Assembly: GCA_018902385.1 (NCBI GenBank)
Contig: JABSSW010000002.1
Coordinates: 1,116,001-1,180,000 of the forward strand
Direction of reading: 5' to 3'
Length of the DNA stretch: 64,000 nt
From: Physcia stellaris
Lineage: Eukaryota > Ascomycota > Lecanoromycetes > Caliciales > Physciaceae
Notes under the pieces: model-generated
Told to the model about the DNA's origin: nothing
Databases searched by the model: none
Seen by the model: the letters and a program-made list of their open reading frames with translations, nothing else
Part shown: positions 1 to 10,809 of the stretch, in pieces
Layout of the letters: each line of letters opens with the position of its first letter
Position numbering within the stretch: the stretch's first letter is position 1
Made by a program: the position numbers and the translations under genes

Positions 1-241
1 GAAAAAAAATCGATGACATAAATGAATTTTGCGAAATTTCTATGAATATTTCGAGTCATTCGATATCGTATTCGCTCGTTTTCAATATCGTCATTTTATT
101 GAACAAAAAAAAATCAATATATCGTATCAGTTTTTCGTTTAAACGTTTCATTTTGAGATTGTGTAACAATTTTAAACGCGTTATATTGTCGAAAACGCTC
201 ATCACGTCGAATAACATGATCACGATTATCAATTTCTTGTT

Positions 242-538
242 TCATGCGAAATGTATTCGTTTCATCATGTAATATAATGCGTGTTCTGTAAACACGACTT
301 TTTTGACTCCGAAATGTGTGCGTGACAGCAAATCGTGTTTTTTCGTCAAAAAGTTGATTCGTTTGATCAATATGAATTTCATGAATTTGCTTATAATATT
401 GAGTAAAATTATTGATTTGTACGAGATCGTCATTGAGTAAATATTTTTGTTTGATTTGCGTAGTGCGATCGTGATCGTTTTTCGAAAATGTTTCGAACAA
501 TAATTTTCGTTCAGATTGACGTTGTATATACGTTGCAA
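242..538 (-). pseudogene. LINE reverse transcriptase fragment
   Basis: The 98-residue open segment keeps the spacing of the N-terminal fingers of Tad1-type RT. It has a YCSKHFRKTITIALRK block, then a SYKSIILLNIISKFM block (the family has SYRPIALLNTIGKIM), then RTHFGVKKVVFTEHALYY (family RTHMGGRRLRSTEHALHY). The substitutions fit P to S/F and G to other residues, as expected when C is lost before C or T. The catalytic part would lie beyond the left edge of the window. It is not functional. Confidence 0.75.
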
Positions 539-1534
539 ATGTGATGCGATGATGTCACTTATTCATTTTCATATTTTATTGATTATGTCGTCGTCGTTTG
601 AAATCTTGTTCGAGTTCTGTTTGATTATGACTTTCGTCATTTCATGAAATTGTATGTTTTTCAGTTTCAAATTCTGATTGTATGTGATTTTCTGTATGTC
701 GATTAAAACAATCGTAAACGACGAAAAAAAAAATTTTTTCAACAATATGAGTGCTTTTTTGATTGAATCAGTTTCGAATAACATGAATGAATGATCGTGT
801 AAAATCGACAAACAAATTTTTTTTGAAATTCGATTTTTTGTTCATTTGCATGTTTTTCACATGCTGTTTGATGTATCACATTTTTTTTCGATCTTTTTTC
901 TGTATTGTGTTTTCATGATTTTAGAAACTACGTGACTCAAACGATTTTTCACTTTTTTGTACGATTTTCACAGAATTTCGATTTTGTCGTTGCTTTGATA
1001 TTTTTTTTTGATCGATTTGATCGTTCTCGATGTCTGCTTGTATTTTTCGATGAATTTTGATTTCGCGTAAACGCTCGATTTGCTGATCGAAATAATTGTT
1101 TCGATAATTGTTTGAATGATTTTTATCAATTTTTTGACTTGATCGTTTATTTTTTTTGTCTGATTGTTGTACGTGTCGTTGCTGAAAATGAGCGTTTCAT
1201 TATTCGTGACTTTCGTTTGCAACTTTTCGCGTAATATATCGATATTTGTTTTCGTTCAAATTCTTGTGATTTTCGACGCGATTTTTCTCGTTCGCAAATT
1301 GAATATCGTCTTAATTGAACGATGATTCGAGTGATTGTTCATGTTTTCGTCGATGTCGATTTCGATCATGTTGTTTCGAAACAACGATGTTGCGTATGTG
1401 AAATCGATTGTGCTTTCGCTCGTATGTTTATTTCATGTAATTAACTCGATTGATGTGATTTTTTTCAACTTATATTTCTTCATCGTGATTATGAACTCGT
1501 ATGCGTTCGCGTTTGTTTTCACATGTGATTTTTT

Positions 1535-1807
1535 TCAATTGAAATGATGCAAATTAAAATTTTTTACGACGACGTGTTTTTCGTTGACTTTTTCTCGCAT
1601 CGCGTTTTTAAGATTGAGTATCGCGCTGAAATTCTCGTTGTTTTTGCATGAATTATACATGTTGTGAATGTTGATAATTCTGTCGTTCGCGATTTGCATT
1701 CTTAACGAAATCAAATTTCTGTTGTGAAACGTATGAAAATATTCGATTTTCGTTATTTTTTTGTTGATGAACATGCACATTCTCGTGATTGCATCGAGCA
1801 TGTACAA
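1535..1807 (-). pseudogene. LINE AP-endonuclease fragment
   Basis: The segment retains the NIHNMYN motif, which aligns with the INIHNVYN strand of LINE EEP endonucleases. It ends in HVVVKNFNLHHFN, matching the family HIVVGDFNLHHPxW, with the catalytic GDFN turned into KNFN (G to K, D to N). Loss of the aspartate and glycine makes it catalytically dead. Its position between gag and RT agrees with a Tad1-type element. Confidence 0.7.
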
Positions 1808-2536
1808 TAACTCGAACTGTTGCGAAAGTTTGTTGTTTGTCGTGAATTGAAATGAATTCTTTCATGATTTTTGCATGATCAATATATCGAATTTTTTTAT
1901 GTTTTTTGTTTCGAACAGCGATATCATGATTTGAATTCTCGAATTGTTGACGTTGTATTGTAATATCGATAATGTGTCGTTTTCTAACATTTTTTCACTG
2001 TTTTGAATTTCGTATTTCGATTCGTGACGTCAATTAAAGATGTTCTGATAATCGTGAACGAAAAACTTTTTTTTTTTTCAGATTTTTCATATCTTTTTTT
2101 GATCACTGATGTCTTTTTATTCTTGATCGATGACGTCGATTTATCATTTTTTTTGTTTCGAGATTTTTGTGAACTTGAAAATAATTGCGATAACATCATT
2201 GTTTCGATCGACAAAATCATTTTCACGTGAAATTCATGCGCGTTCGTCTTTTTGCGTTTGTTGATTTCGTCTAAATAAATTTTTTTTTTTTGTGATTTTT
2301 CGATGTTTCGTCGTTGTAACTTTTTTAGTTGATTGAATTTCTTCGCAACGATTGTCGTTTCTGAATTTTCGTGAGTTGTATTCATCGATTTCGAAATCGT
2401 TATCATCTTGTTGACGACGATGTATTGTTGTTTTTGAATTTCGAATTTCGTTGACGTAATCGAACGTTAATACATGATTTTTTCGATTTTTTTTTGTTTT
2501 TTTTTGCATTTTTTTTTTCATGAATTATGTGCTTTT

Positions 2537-2809
2537 TCACATACACAGCATTTGATTTTGTAACTTTTTGCACATTTTTTTTTTTTTGTAGCATGCGCGT
2601 TTGCGCAATAATTGCATCGTTTTTTTTTTTGTGCATTGAATTGTATTGTGTTCGTGATAATGACATTTATAACATTGAATAGTTTTGCATGTCTTGTTAA
2701 ACATTGAACAAATTTTTAACTTTTCTTCGATCATGATGTTGTTGTTCAGCATACTGTTATTCATTTTTGAAATAATGACTTCAATAATCAGAAAATGATA
2801 TTGTTGCAT
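2537..2809 (-). pseudogene. LINE gag-like fragment with CCHC zinc knuckle
   Basis: A CX2CX4HX4C knuckle is intact at 2,633-2,674 (CYKC, H, C). It lies in a lysine-rich, otherwise unrecognisable peptide, as in ORF1 of Tad1-type LINEs, where knuckles bind the element RNA. The lysine and asparagine richness is at least partly produced by mutation (AAA/AAT codons). Neighbouring frames at 2,403-2,666 and 1,984-2,521 probably continue the same ORF after frameshifts. Confidence 0.55.
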
Positions 2810-3792
2810 TGTCGTGAATTTGTTTTTTCAAAACACGTACAGAATTTTCATTTTTTTTAATTTTTTCACGTTTTCGTTTTTTTTTCTGATTTTACGCATC
2901 GTCGTTTTTTTATTTTTTGTCGTTGTTAAGTCGAATTTCTTGATTTCTATTTCGTTGATCATGATCGCGTAAATCGAAACGATCGTTCTCGTTTTTTTAT
3001 CGAGTATCGTCGTTCATGCATTGTTGTTTCGCAATTTTTCTGTTTTCTTTGCGTTTATCGCGTGTATCGCGAAATCATCATTCGAAAATTTTTTGATCGC
3101 TCGAATACTCTTGATTTGTATGTTTTTTTCCGTAATGCACGTGTTGATTTCATTGACGATACGTTTGATTTCGTATTGATTCAATTGTTGTTTTTTCTCG
3201 TTGTCGTTTAGACGTATTATGATTTCGATGTTTTTGTTCGCGATGATTCTGAGCGCTGAGAAAATCGCAACGACGATTGTTCAATTGCGTGAATTCGTTT
3301 TGATCGTGAGAAAAAAGAAAAATTTGAAAAAAATGATTATTTCTGTAATTTCATGACGAATCATGACATTGTTTTTTTTCATTTTCGCGTGTTCTTTGTT
3401 GAATTGAGCAGTCATTTTGTTCATTGCGTTCATCATGTTTTTTTGAATGAATGCAAACTGCGTGTTTTCAAAATATGTCACGACGACTGTATCACTGTAA
3501 ATCAATTTTCAATGATTTTTGATGATGATTTTTCTTTTGTTCGAACGAATTCTCGACATTTTTTGATGTTTTTCAACAGCATTGTTTTTTGTTCGTGAAC
3601 GTTTTCGTTCGTTTGATTTAACAACGATCATGTTATTTTTTTCATCATCATCAATTGTTCATTGATCGATGCGCAAAGATTCGACGATTCGAATGACGCG
3701 TTAATCAAATCAATATCACGTTTCGTTGTTGAGTTATTTCAAAAATTGAATTTGTAACATAAATTGTGTTTGTTTTTCTCGGCGTCATATCT

Positions 3793-3911
3793 TGTTGCAG
3801 TTAGTTCATCTAGAGTTAGAATTGCAAAAAATCTGATGAAAATCTCAATTTCAAATTTTGTACACTTAGTATTATCATCGATATAATCAATGAACTATTT
3901 CTATTTCAACA
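3793..3911 (+). repeat. 5' LTR of the copia element
   Basis: 119 bp, TGTTG...CAACA. It differs from the 3' copy at 10 sites, all C/T or G/A transitions, and each is at a CpT or CpC site read on one strand or the other. It is noticeably less degraded than the internal sequence. Confidence 0.92.
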
Positions 3912-3929
3912 GATTATGAGTTCGAGCAG
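3912..3929 (+). other. Probable primer-binding site of the copia element
   Basis: The sequence GATTATGAGTTCGAGCAG directly abuts the 5' LTR. A mutated form of the same string (AATTATAAAATTCGAA on the minus strand) directly abuts the 5' LTR of the second copia element at 47,888-47,903. That supports a shared tRNA primer site. The tRNA was not identified. Confidence 0.5.
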
Positions 3930-6430
3930 TTCGTTTTCTATCAGTCAAGCATTACTCGCTTCGTTTTTTTCATTTTTTTAATGATTTTTGCATCGTCGTG
4001 CGCAATCTCTACGAAATCGAATACATTTTCTGAAAAAAATGAATCAAACGAATTTTCTCGATTTTCAACGTTGAATTTATTGTTTTTTTATTGATTCATT
4101 ATTTTGTTGTTTTTATTACATGAGCTAATTCGCGTATACATATCGCTTTTTAGTTTTTCAACGAATTTCGATGATTCTCGTCGTCGAAACAACGATTTAC
4201 ATTTTTTTTATCATTTCAATATCGTGCGCAAAACATTCATTTGATCGATATCATAATTCATTGCGATATTCGAATCATTACAACATTTTGTTTTATTTAC
4301 GTGTCATCAAAACATTTCATCATGATGTTTTATGTTTGAATTATTGTTCAAACGATCATCAACATCAATCGTTATTCAAAATCTCGATTCGAATTTCACA
4401 CGCAAATTCTGAGCATTTGCGCACATTTTTCTATCAAATTGAGTGCGTTATTTGCGTTAAATTTCTCAAATCGAGTTTTCATATTCGAATCGACGTTATT
4501 TTCGATGAAATTTCATTGTTGAAAATTATGTTTTTACATTAAATTTCATTTTTTTATTGATTTATTGCTAAATTACATTTGATTCGAATGTTTGAACATT
4601 CGTTTATTTTGCTCGTTCAAACGTTTGATCGTTTGTTGATTTTCTCGTATCGCATAAATGAAAATTTGAACGAGATTCTGAATTCGAAAATCGTGTCATT
4701 GATTCGTTTTTTACAAAGCAAATAGTTGATTTCGTTATTTTTTTTTTTATCACACATTTTCTGAATTTCTCATTGTTCGTTATTTTATTTTCAATTTATT
4801 CTCGATACACATATCAATACATTTTTTTGTCTATTTTATTTCATTGTTTGTTTCGAAATAGATCATACGATCGTCATTTCGAGAAAATCAAACAATTGAC
4901 GCATTTGTTTTCGTCGTCGTTACACAATTGCTTATAAGTTTTGACAATAAAAGAATGCATGAAACGAAACAAACACGATAATCATTTCATATTCACGTTC
5001 ATTTTTTTAGTAAACGTATTTAAATCAAAATGAAAAATCATTTGATCACATTTTTGATTTACATCAAATTATTGTATCGTTTCGAAAATTATTATTTTTG
5101 AAAATTTGAAATCAAAAATCATTTTCAATCGTTCAATGTCGAATGAATTATTATAAAATTTATACGAATTCGTTTTATTAAGAATTTCATGACAATTGAA
5201 ATCAAAACGAAAAATTATACGAACGAACATGTCGTCGTCAAAACGTTTGATTTGAAAATTGTTCAAAATCGTTATGATTTTGAAATCATCAAAACACATA
5301 ATTTTTTATTTAATTTCGTGCATGTTTCACATCGTTTCATTATTTTAAATCAAAAAATTTTCTTAAAACGTTGAATCGTTATTGCATTTCAATTCAAAAA
5401 AAAAACGTTCGTTTTCGTCATGAATATCATTTTTACATTTATAAATTTCAATTCAAAATCGAATGACGTTGAATCGTTCGTCGTTGTCGTGAAATTTATT
5501 CAGAATGATTTCATCACTATGAATGTTGAAATTTTCATTATTATATTCGTCATTTGTCAAGACATTTTGTTCGTCAAAATGAAATACGTTCATTTTTTTT
5601 TCGTTCAACAACAACGCAACAACTGAATCGCATTCAATACGAATGTCAATAAATTTTGTTTCGAATTTCGTCATTATGCAAAAATCGTTCAATTTTTCAA
5701 ATTCGTCGTCATGATTACACAAATTTCGAAATCGTCAAACAAACGAGCACGTATTCATGATGATCAAACGTTCATTTTCACGTCAAAATTTTTCAAATAT
5801 GTGAAATCATCGTGATGTTTTTTTTCTAAATGCGTTGAAACAAATCAAATTCATCATGATTTCAAACGATGTTTTTGACAAAATTTCAGCATTGCATACA
5901 AAAATTGACTAGACAAAAACATGTTCGATTACATTAAAAACGAAACGAGTTGACAATCACAATCGATCGTCAATTGAAAACGTGTTTTATCGATTGTTCG
6001 AACGATCAACAACATGTTGTGATACGTTGATTCGAAAACAAATATTCACGTTTGCAAAAACAAACATTTTATTCAGTCATTTCGTTTTCACGAATTTATC
6101 GTTTTAGTCGTCGATAAAATTCGTTTTTCGATTTCAAATCTGAACATGATACAATTTTTTATCGTTTTATCAAATGAAAAAATCATTGAAATTTTTATTT
6201 TATCGATATATTACATGTTCGACTCGTTTGTCAATTTTTTTTCGATATTTGTTTTCGAAAAACAGAATATTCATTGAAACACATTCGATCACGTGTTTAG
6301 AAATCGTGATGTTTTTGTTGTTTGAACGTTTTTGAGCGAAAATGATTTTTATGCAATTATGTTGCAAAACAATCAAATGATTGTTTTAATCATTGTTTCG
6401 TTTATTTCGCTATTTACATGACATAGACGA

Positions 6431-6676
6431 TTGAAACATTCTAATTATTTTGTTTTTCGAATATATTTCAAATTTTTGCAAATCAATTACGTTGACGACG
6501 TTTCGAATAATCACTGCGATGTATGCAAACAAATCAAAATTAAACGAAAATTCAATCGAAATGAAAACATCAAACGAGTTTCAAAACTTTTTCACATCAT
6601 ACACATTGATTTTGTATTTATCTCGATACTCGATTACGAGCAAAAAACGTGTTACATCACGTTCATTTGTGATTGA
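6431..6676 (+). pseudogene. Copia integrase N-terminal fragment
   Basis: The peptide has CDVCKQIKIKRKF followed by LFHIIHIDFVF. This matches the C-x2-C of the copia HHCC zinc region and the first catalytic strand (family LELIHTDLCGP), with the catalytic aspartate kept. The upstream histidines and the rest of the integrase core cannot be followed because of frameshifts and stops. Confidence 0.65.
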
Positions 6677-8014
6677 TGTCGAAAGATTGATATTTATACG
6701 ATCAAAAACAAAATCGAATGAATGATTCATTTCTCGATTTACATTTTCATGATTGAAAATCAATACAATGTGAAAATCAAAATCGTCAAAATTGATGATG
6801 ATTTCGAATTTCGCAACATCAAATTCGATGCATTTTTGATTTTCAAAAACATTTTATTCGAATTCGTTTTTATCGACGTTCAAAACGTAAATGAAATCGT
6901 TGAAATTCATTAACGTACAATTACAATCATGATTCAAACGACGTTATTTGACGACGACATATTTGATTTTCTGTGATCAAACGTCATTTTGATCATGATA
7001 TATATCAAAAAACGTCGTTTTTCGATTTTCTTTGACGACATGAATTTTATTGAAAAATTTATCGACATTGTTTCAAATTTTTCTAATTTGCATTTATTTG
7101 AAATCATCGCGTACGTCGTCAAAAATTTCAAACACAAAAATCATCTCGAGTTTCGCGATGACAAAAACATTTTTATTGAATACGACAACGACACGATTTA
7201 TCGTGTATGAATTTCATTTTTTAACGACAACGAAATACGCAAAATCAAAAACGTCGATTTTTACGATATCGCAATTTTCAAACAATACACGATTTTTAAC
7301 GAAATCATTGCATTTGAACAGAAAAAATGTTTTATTATTTCAAACACAATTTCAAACGTTATTGTTTCGAAAACTATCACATTCAGAAATAAGTCGATTA
7401 TTTTTCGCAAAATCAAATTCGCATTAAAAATTTCACAAAGCATATTTTCAGTCATTTTTCATAAATTTATCATCATGCGTTCAAATCGTCAAGTCAAACA
7501 AATTAATTTCTTTATGAATTCATTTGTTTACTCGTCTATATCAAACAATACGACAAAAGTATTTAACGTTGCTATGACAAAATTACTGACAAATTGAAAG
7601 CACTTTTTCGACGATTTCGTCGTTTTTCTGAATTGTATCGACGAAAATTCTATTTTCGTCGAACGTTTTTTCGAATGATACAATGATTCATGCGTTGTCA
7701 ATTCAATTTCATTGTTAGTTGATTTTATCGAAACTCAAAATGTCATCAATTTTGAAAATTTCGTTGTTTTCAACAATATGAATGACGACGAACTCAATAC
7801 ATGAACATAAATTATAAATAGTTCAAATTCGTCAAATTGAATGAACGTCGTCGAAAACGAAATTCAATTTTTGAACAAAAACAATACATGAATTTTGATA
7901 AATCGTACACTCGATGATCGAAAATTTCTAAACGATAAATGAATTTTCAAAATCAAACGAGATGTCGAAAAAAAAGTAATTCGTTACAAAATTCGATGAA
8001 TTGTCAAAAGTTAT

Positions 8015-9334
8015 TTGCAACAATATAACATTGATTTCGAACAAATTTTTGTTTTCGTGATCAAATCAATGATTTTTCGAATTCTGTTCGTCATCGTCGC
8101 ATTTCTGAATCTGAAAATCGAACAAATGAACGTCAAAACTGTTTTTTTTTACGATTTCATCGATACAGAAATATACGTTAAATATTTCGAAAATTACAAC
8201 GAGAAAAAAATCTGCAAATTTCACAAAATTTTATACGATTTTAAACAATTTTCTCGTTTATGATACGAACGTCTAACAAATTTTTTTTTTGAAAAATTGA
8301 GTTTGCATCATTTACACGTCGATCACAACATTTTTGCAACGACGAAAAATTTCAAAAATTTCATACTCATTTTCTGAATTGACGATATCAAAATCATTGT
8401 TTTTTTTATCGTCATGATCAACAAAATCAAAAAAGAATTGTTCGTTGTTTTCGAAATGATTGATATGAAATCAATTAATTTTTATTTAAACATGATCGTC
8501 ATCAGAAATCGTGATCGCAAAAAAATTCGATTCAATCAAAAAATTTACATCAAACGCATCGTCATCAGATTTGATCGAAATGAAATCAAATCAATACATA
8601 TTTCAATGCGAACGAATTTCGCTTCGATTTTTAACGAAAATCAAATTTTTGAATTCGACACGAAATTGTATCAAATCAAAATTGATTTCGTCATGTTTGT
8701 TATGATTGAAATCAAATCAAATATTTTTAACGTCATTTTCATCGTCAATCGTTTCGTTCAAAATTCAAACAAAATTCACATGAACGTCGCAAACGATATT
8801 TTCGACTATTTCAATATCATTGATCGTCTAAACATTGTTTACGAAAAAAAAAATTTTGATTCACAAAATTATTGTGACGTCAATTACGATGATGATTTGA
8901 TCATTAAAAAATCAATTGACGTTTACGTTTTCATTTTCAATGATAAATCAATAAATTGAATGTCAAAATTTCAATTTATCGTGATCATTTTCACATGCGT
9001 TGCAAAATATATAATCATTTCGACGATTACTAAAAAAATTATTTGATTTCGAAATTTGTTTGTCGATTTACATACTCATCATCAACGTGACAAATACGCT
9101 ATTTTACAGATACATATCGATAGTCAAAATGTCAAAATTTTCGTCGAAAATTCAATTCATCATGATCGCATTAAACACGTCGATATCGTTTATCATTACA
9201 TTCGAGACGAAATCAAAACTAATCGAATTCGTCTATATTACATTTTTATTCAAAACATGTTTGTCGATGAATTTATCAAAATTTTGATTTTTATCAAATT
9301 TCGTTGCTTTATTCAGATGTTGAACATGAATTAA
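8015..9334 (+). pseudogene. Copia reverse transcriptase and RNase H relic
   Basis: Reads as copia RT: MIFRILFVIVAFLNLKIEQM, then MNVKTVFFYDFIDTEIYV (family MDVKTAFLYGDIDEEIYV), then a degenerate CIDDIKI in place of YVDD. RNase H follows through to a tail ending at 9,334. TGA codons at 8,261-8,263 and 8,957-8,959 sit exactly where copia has tryptophan (RxWYE and SxSWxSK). If TGA is read as tryptophan the frame is nearly continuous, which shows how little nonsense the mutation process produced outside TGG codons. Confidence 0.85.
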
Positions 9335-9500
9335 ATTCAAAAACGTTGTATTGTTATCATAACATGCTGAATTTTTTCGATTTTAAATCATTACATTGAA
9401 TATTGAAATGTTTTACAGCGTAAAATGAAATTCACATCAATTTTTGATGATAAATTCATTTTCGTCAATAAATTTTACTCGAACTCGATTCGAAAAAAAA

Positions 9501-9619
9501 TGTTGCAATTAATTCATCTAAAATTAGAACTGCAAAAAATTTGGTGAAAATCTCAATTTCAAATTCTGTACACTTAGTATTATCATCGATATAATCAATG
9601 AACTATTCCTACTTCAACA
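9501..9619 (+). repeat. 3' LTR of the copia element
   Basis: 119 bp, TGTTG...CAACA, preceded by a purine run (CGAAAAAAAA) that is the remnant of the polypurine tract. Base 9,620 onward has ordinary composition, so this LTR end is the compartment boundary. Confidence 0.92.
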
Positions 9620-10056
9620 TATTCATTCTAAGCGTCTTTCCAAGGTACATGTACATAAAATCCTGGCGTTGCCCGCCAAGCCTTGCACAAAAGCTTAGTG
9701 GCTGTTTATGCAGATCTGTGCAGCTCTTACCAAAGCTACTCGGCTAACCCGTCTTGAGCGCTCTAAGAATTCAGGTCGTTACTCCGAACGTACGATGATG
9801 GCGAAACACGTTTTTCTCCATCGCTGGGTTTGAATGGCATGTCTCATGTGTCGCTCTCCTCGATGGTCTTCCCTTCACTTCGAAGGGCGACGTCTACTGT
9901 GCTACTGGCCTAGGCCCGGTCATGATCCGAGTCCTAGCTGTCAGACGCCGTGCTGACAGGCAGATCCGATTGGTCTGATGCCACTGAAGCCAGGCTTCGA
10001 TCTCTCAACATCTTTCTTTTCCTTTGATCTTACCAGTAAATACAAAGCACCATCTC
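9620..10056. other. Intergenic region upstream of the P/Q-rich gene
   Basis: GC-balanced sequence with no gene I can support. Short frames exist but lack recognisable content. It presumably holds the promoter and 5' UTR of the gene starting at 10,060. No clear TATA box is visible. Confidence 0.5.
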
Positions 10057-10059
10057 ATG

Positions 10060-10809
10060 ATGGGCTTCCTCAATCCCAAGCAGGCAGAAGCTTCCAATCA
10101 CGAGCCCACGGTCGAAACAAACCCTCCTCCACCGTACAGTGTCTCCCCATCCCTTCCTCAAGAACAAAGCACCACCCCTTCGATTCCTTATGGCCATCCA
10201 CCCCAGCAACAATATAACCAACAGCAACAGTATCCACCCCAGCAGCAACAGGAAACCCCACCGCAACCCCCCTCCAGCTCCACGGCCCCCGTGCCCCGCA
10301 CCCTGCACATCTACCGCGAAGGCTTCACCCAAAAACGCGGCACAATCTACGACAGCGACAAAACCACGCCCCTATACCTCCTCCGCAATTCCTGGTCCGC
10401 CGACTGGTCCCCCTCCAAACCCCACATCGAGATCCTCTCCCCGTCCACCTCGCAAACCATCGCCACCGTAACCTTCCACGCCTTCTCGCGCACCATCGAT
10501 TTCCTCATTCACGGGCATCCGCTCCCCCTCGATGCCGCGGGCTGGTTCACGCGCTCCCATACCTTCCAGAGCCCGATTGGCGTGCTCAAGTGGGAGGCTA
10601 CGAGTATTTGGGGGTTTAGCTTGCAGTGTATTACCGAGAGCGGGGAGTGGCTTGCGAGGTTCGATGCTGCCTATTGGAGTATGAAGAAGGAGGGACGGCT
10701 GGAGATTGTGTCTAGGGAGCTACCGCAGCAGCTGGTGGATCAATTGGTGGTTACGGGGCTGGCTATGGTGGAGCTTGAGAAGAGGAACTCTAGGGGAGGT
10801 GGTGCTTGA
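10060..10809 (+). CDS. P/Q-rich protein with possible tubby/LURP-like domain
   Basis: An uninterrupted frame of 249 residues. Two adjacent ATGs occur (10,057 and 10,060). The second has A at -3 and G at +4 and is preferred. The frame is open further upstream but without ATG. Residues 1 to about 80 are low complexity (Pro, Gln, Ser, with PQQQYNQQQQYPPQQQQ). Residues about 80-235 form a globular domain of alternating beta-type segments (LHIYREGF, GTIYD, IATVTFHAF, GVLKWEATSIWGFSLQC, GEWLARFDAAYWS) and a C-terminal hydrophobic helix (QQLVDQLVVTGLAMVELEKRN). That plan, a 12-strand-like barrel wrapped round a hydrophobic C-terminal helix, resembles fungal tubby-C-terminal-like/LURP proteins. No catalytic residues are visible. 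The gene is certain by composition; the family is a guess from pattern. Confidence 0.75.
   Translation: MGFLNPKQAEASNHEPTVETNPPPPYSVSPSLPQEQSTTPSIPYGHPPQQQYNQQQQYPPQQQQETPPQPPSSSTAPVPRTLHIYREGFTQKRGTIYDSDKTTPLYLLRNSWSADWSPSKPHIEILSPSTSQTIATVTFHAFSRTIDFLIHGHPLPLDAAGWFTRSHTFQSPIGVLKWEATSIWGFSLQCITESGEWLARFDAAYWSMKKEGRLEIVSRELPQQLVDQLVVTGLAMVELEKRNSRGGGA

Larger units (their letters stand above)
1..3780 (-). mobile_element. Tad1-like LINE relic, truncated by window edge
   Basis: Degenerate non-LTR retrotransposon read on the minus strand. In transcription order the relics are a gag-like part with a CCHC knuckle (about 3,500-2,000), an AP-endonuclease part (about 1,870-1,530) and a reverse-transcriptase part (about 540-240 and onward), which leaves the window at base 1. 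The order gag, endonuclease, RT and the residues retained fit the Tad1 clade of fungal LINEs. Every part is broken by frameshifts or stops and has the strong AT bias of the block. It stops near 3,780, just before a copia LTR. The true 5' end is not defined because promoter and UTR cannot be recognised after the mutation. Confidence 0.75.
3793..9619 (+). mobile_element. Ty1/copia LTR retrotransposon, full length but mutated
   Basis: Bounded by two 119-bp direct repeats that start TGTTG and end CAACA (3,793-3,911 and 9,501-9,619). Internal plus-strand relics come in copia order: integrase zinc region (about 6.5 kb), then RT and RNase H (8.0-9.3 kb). Total length is 5,827 bp, normal for copia. 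The flanking 5-mers (TATCT left, TATTC right) do not match exactly, so no target duplication is claimed. The 3' LTR ends exactly where the GC-balanced gene block begins. Many codons are destroyed, and stops in the RT/RNase H part are TGA at expected tryptophans. It is non-autonomous now. Confidence 0.88.

Noticed and set aside
114-500. A 128-codon minus-strand frame as a gene
   Set aside because: It is a shadow of the LINE RT frame at 242-538, which has real family motifs.
3788-3792. Target duplication for the first copia element
   Set aside because: TATCT on the left and TATTC on the right differ at two positions, so a duplication is not claimed.
9620-9977. A tRNA gene in the GC-balanced flank
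   Set aside because: Short complementary stretches were seen, but no cloverleaf with a T-arm GTTCGA-type motif and acceptor stem could be built.
10139-10471. Proline-rich 110-codon frame overlapping the gene at 10,060
   Set aside because: It is an alternate frame of the GC-rich coding sequence without an independent signal.
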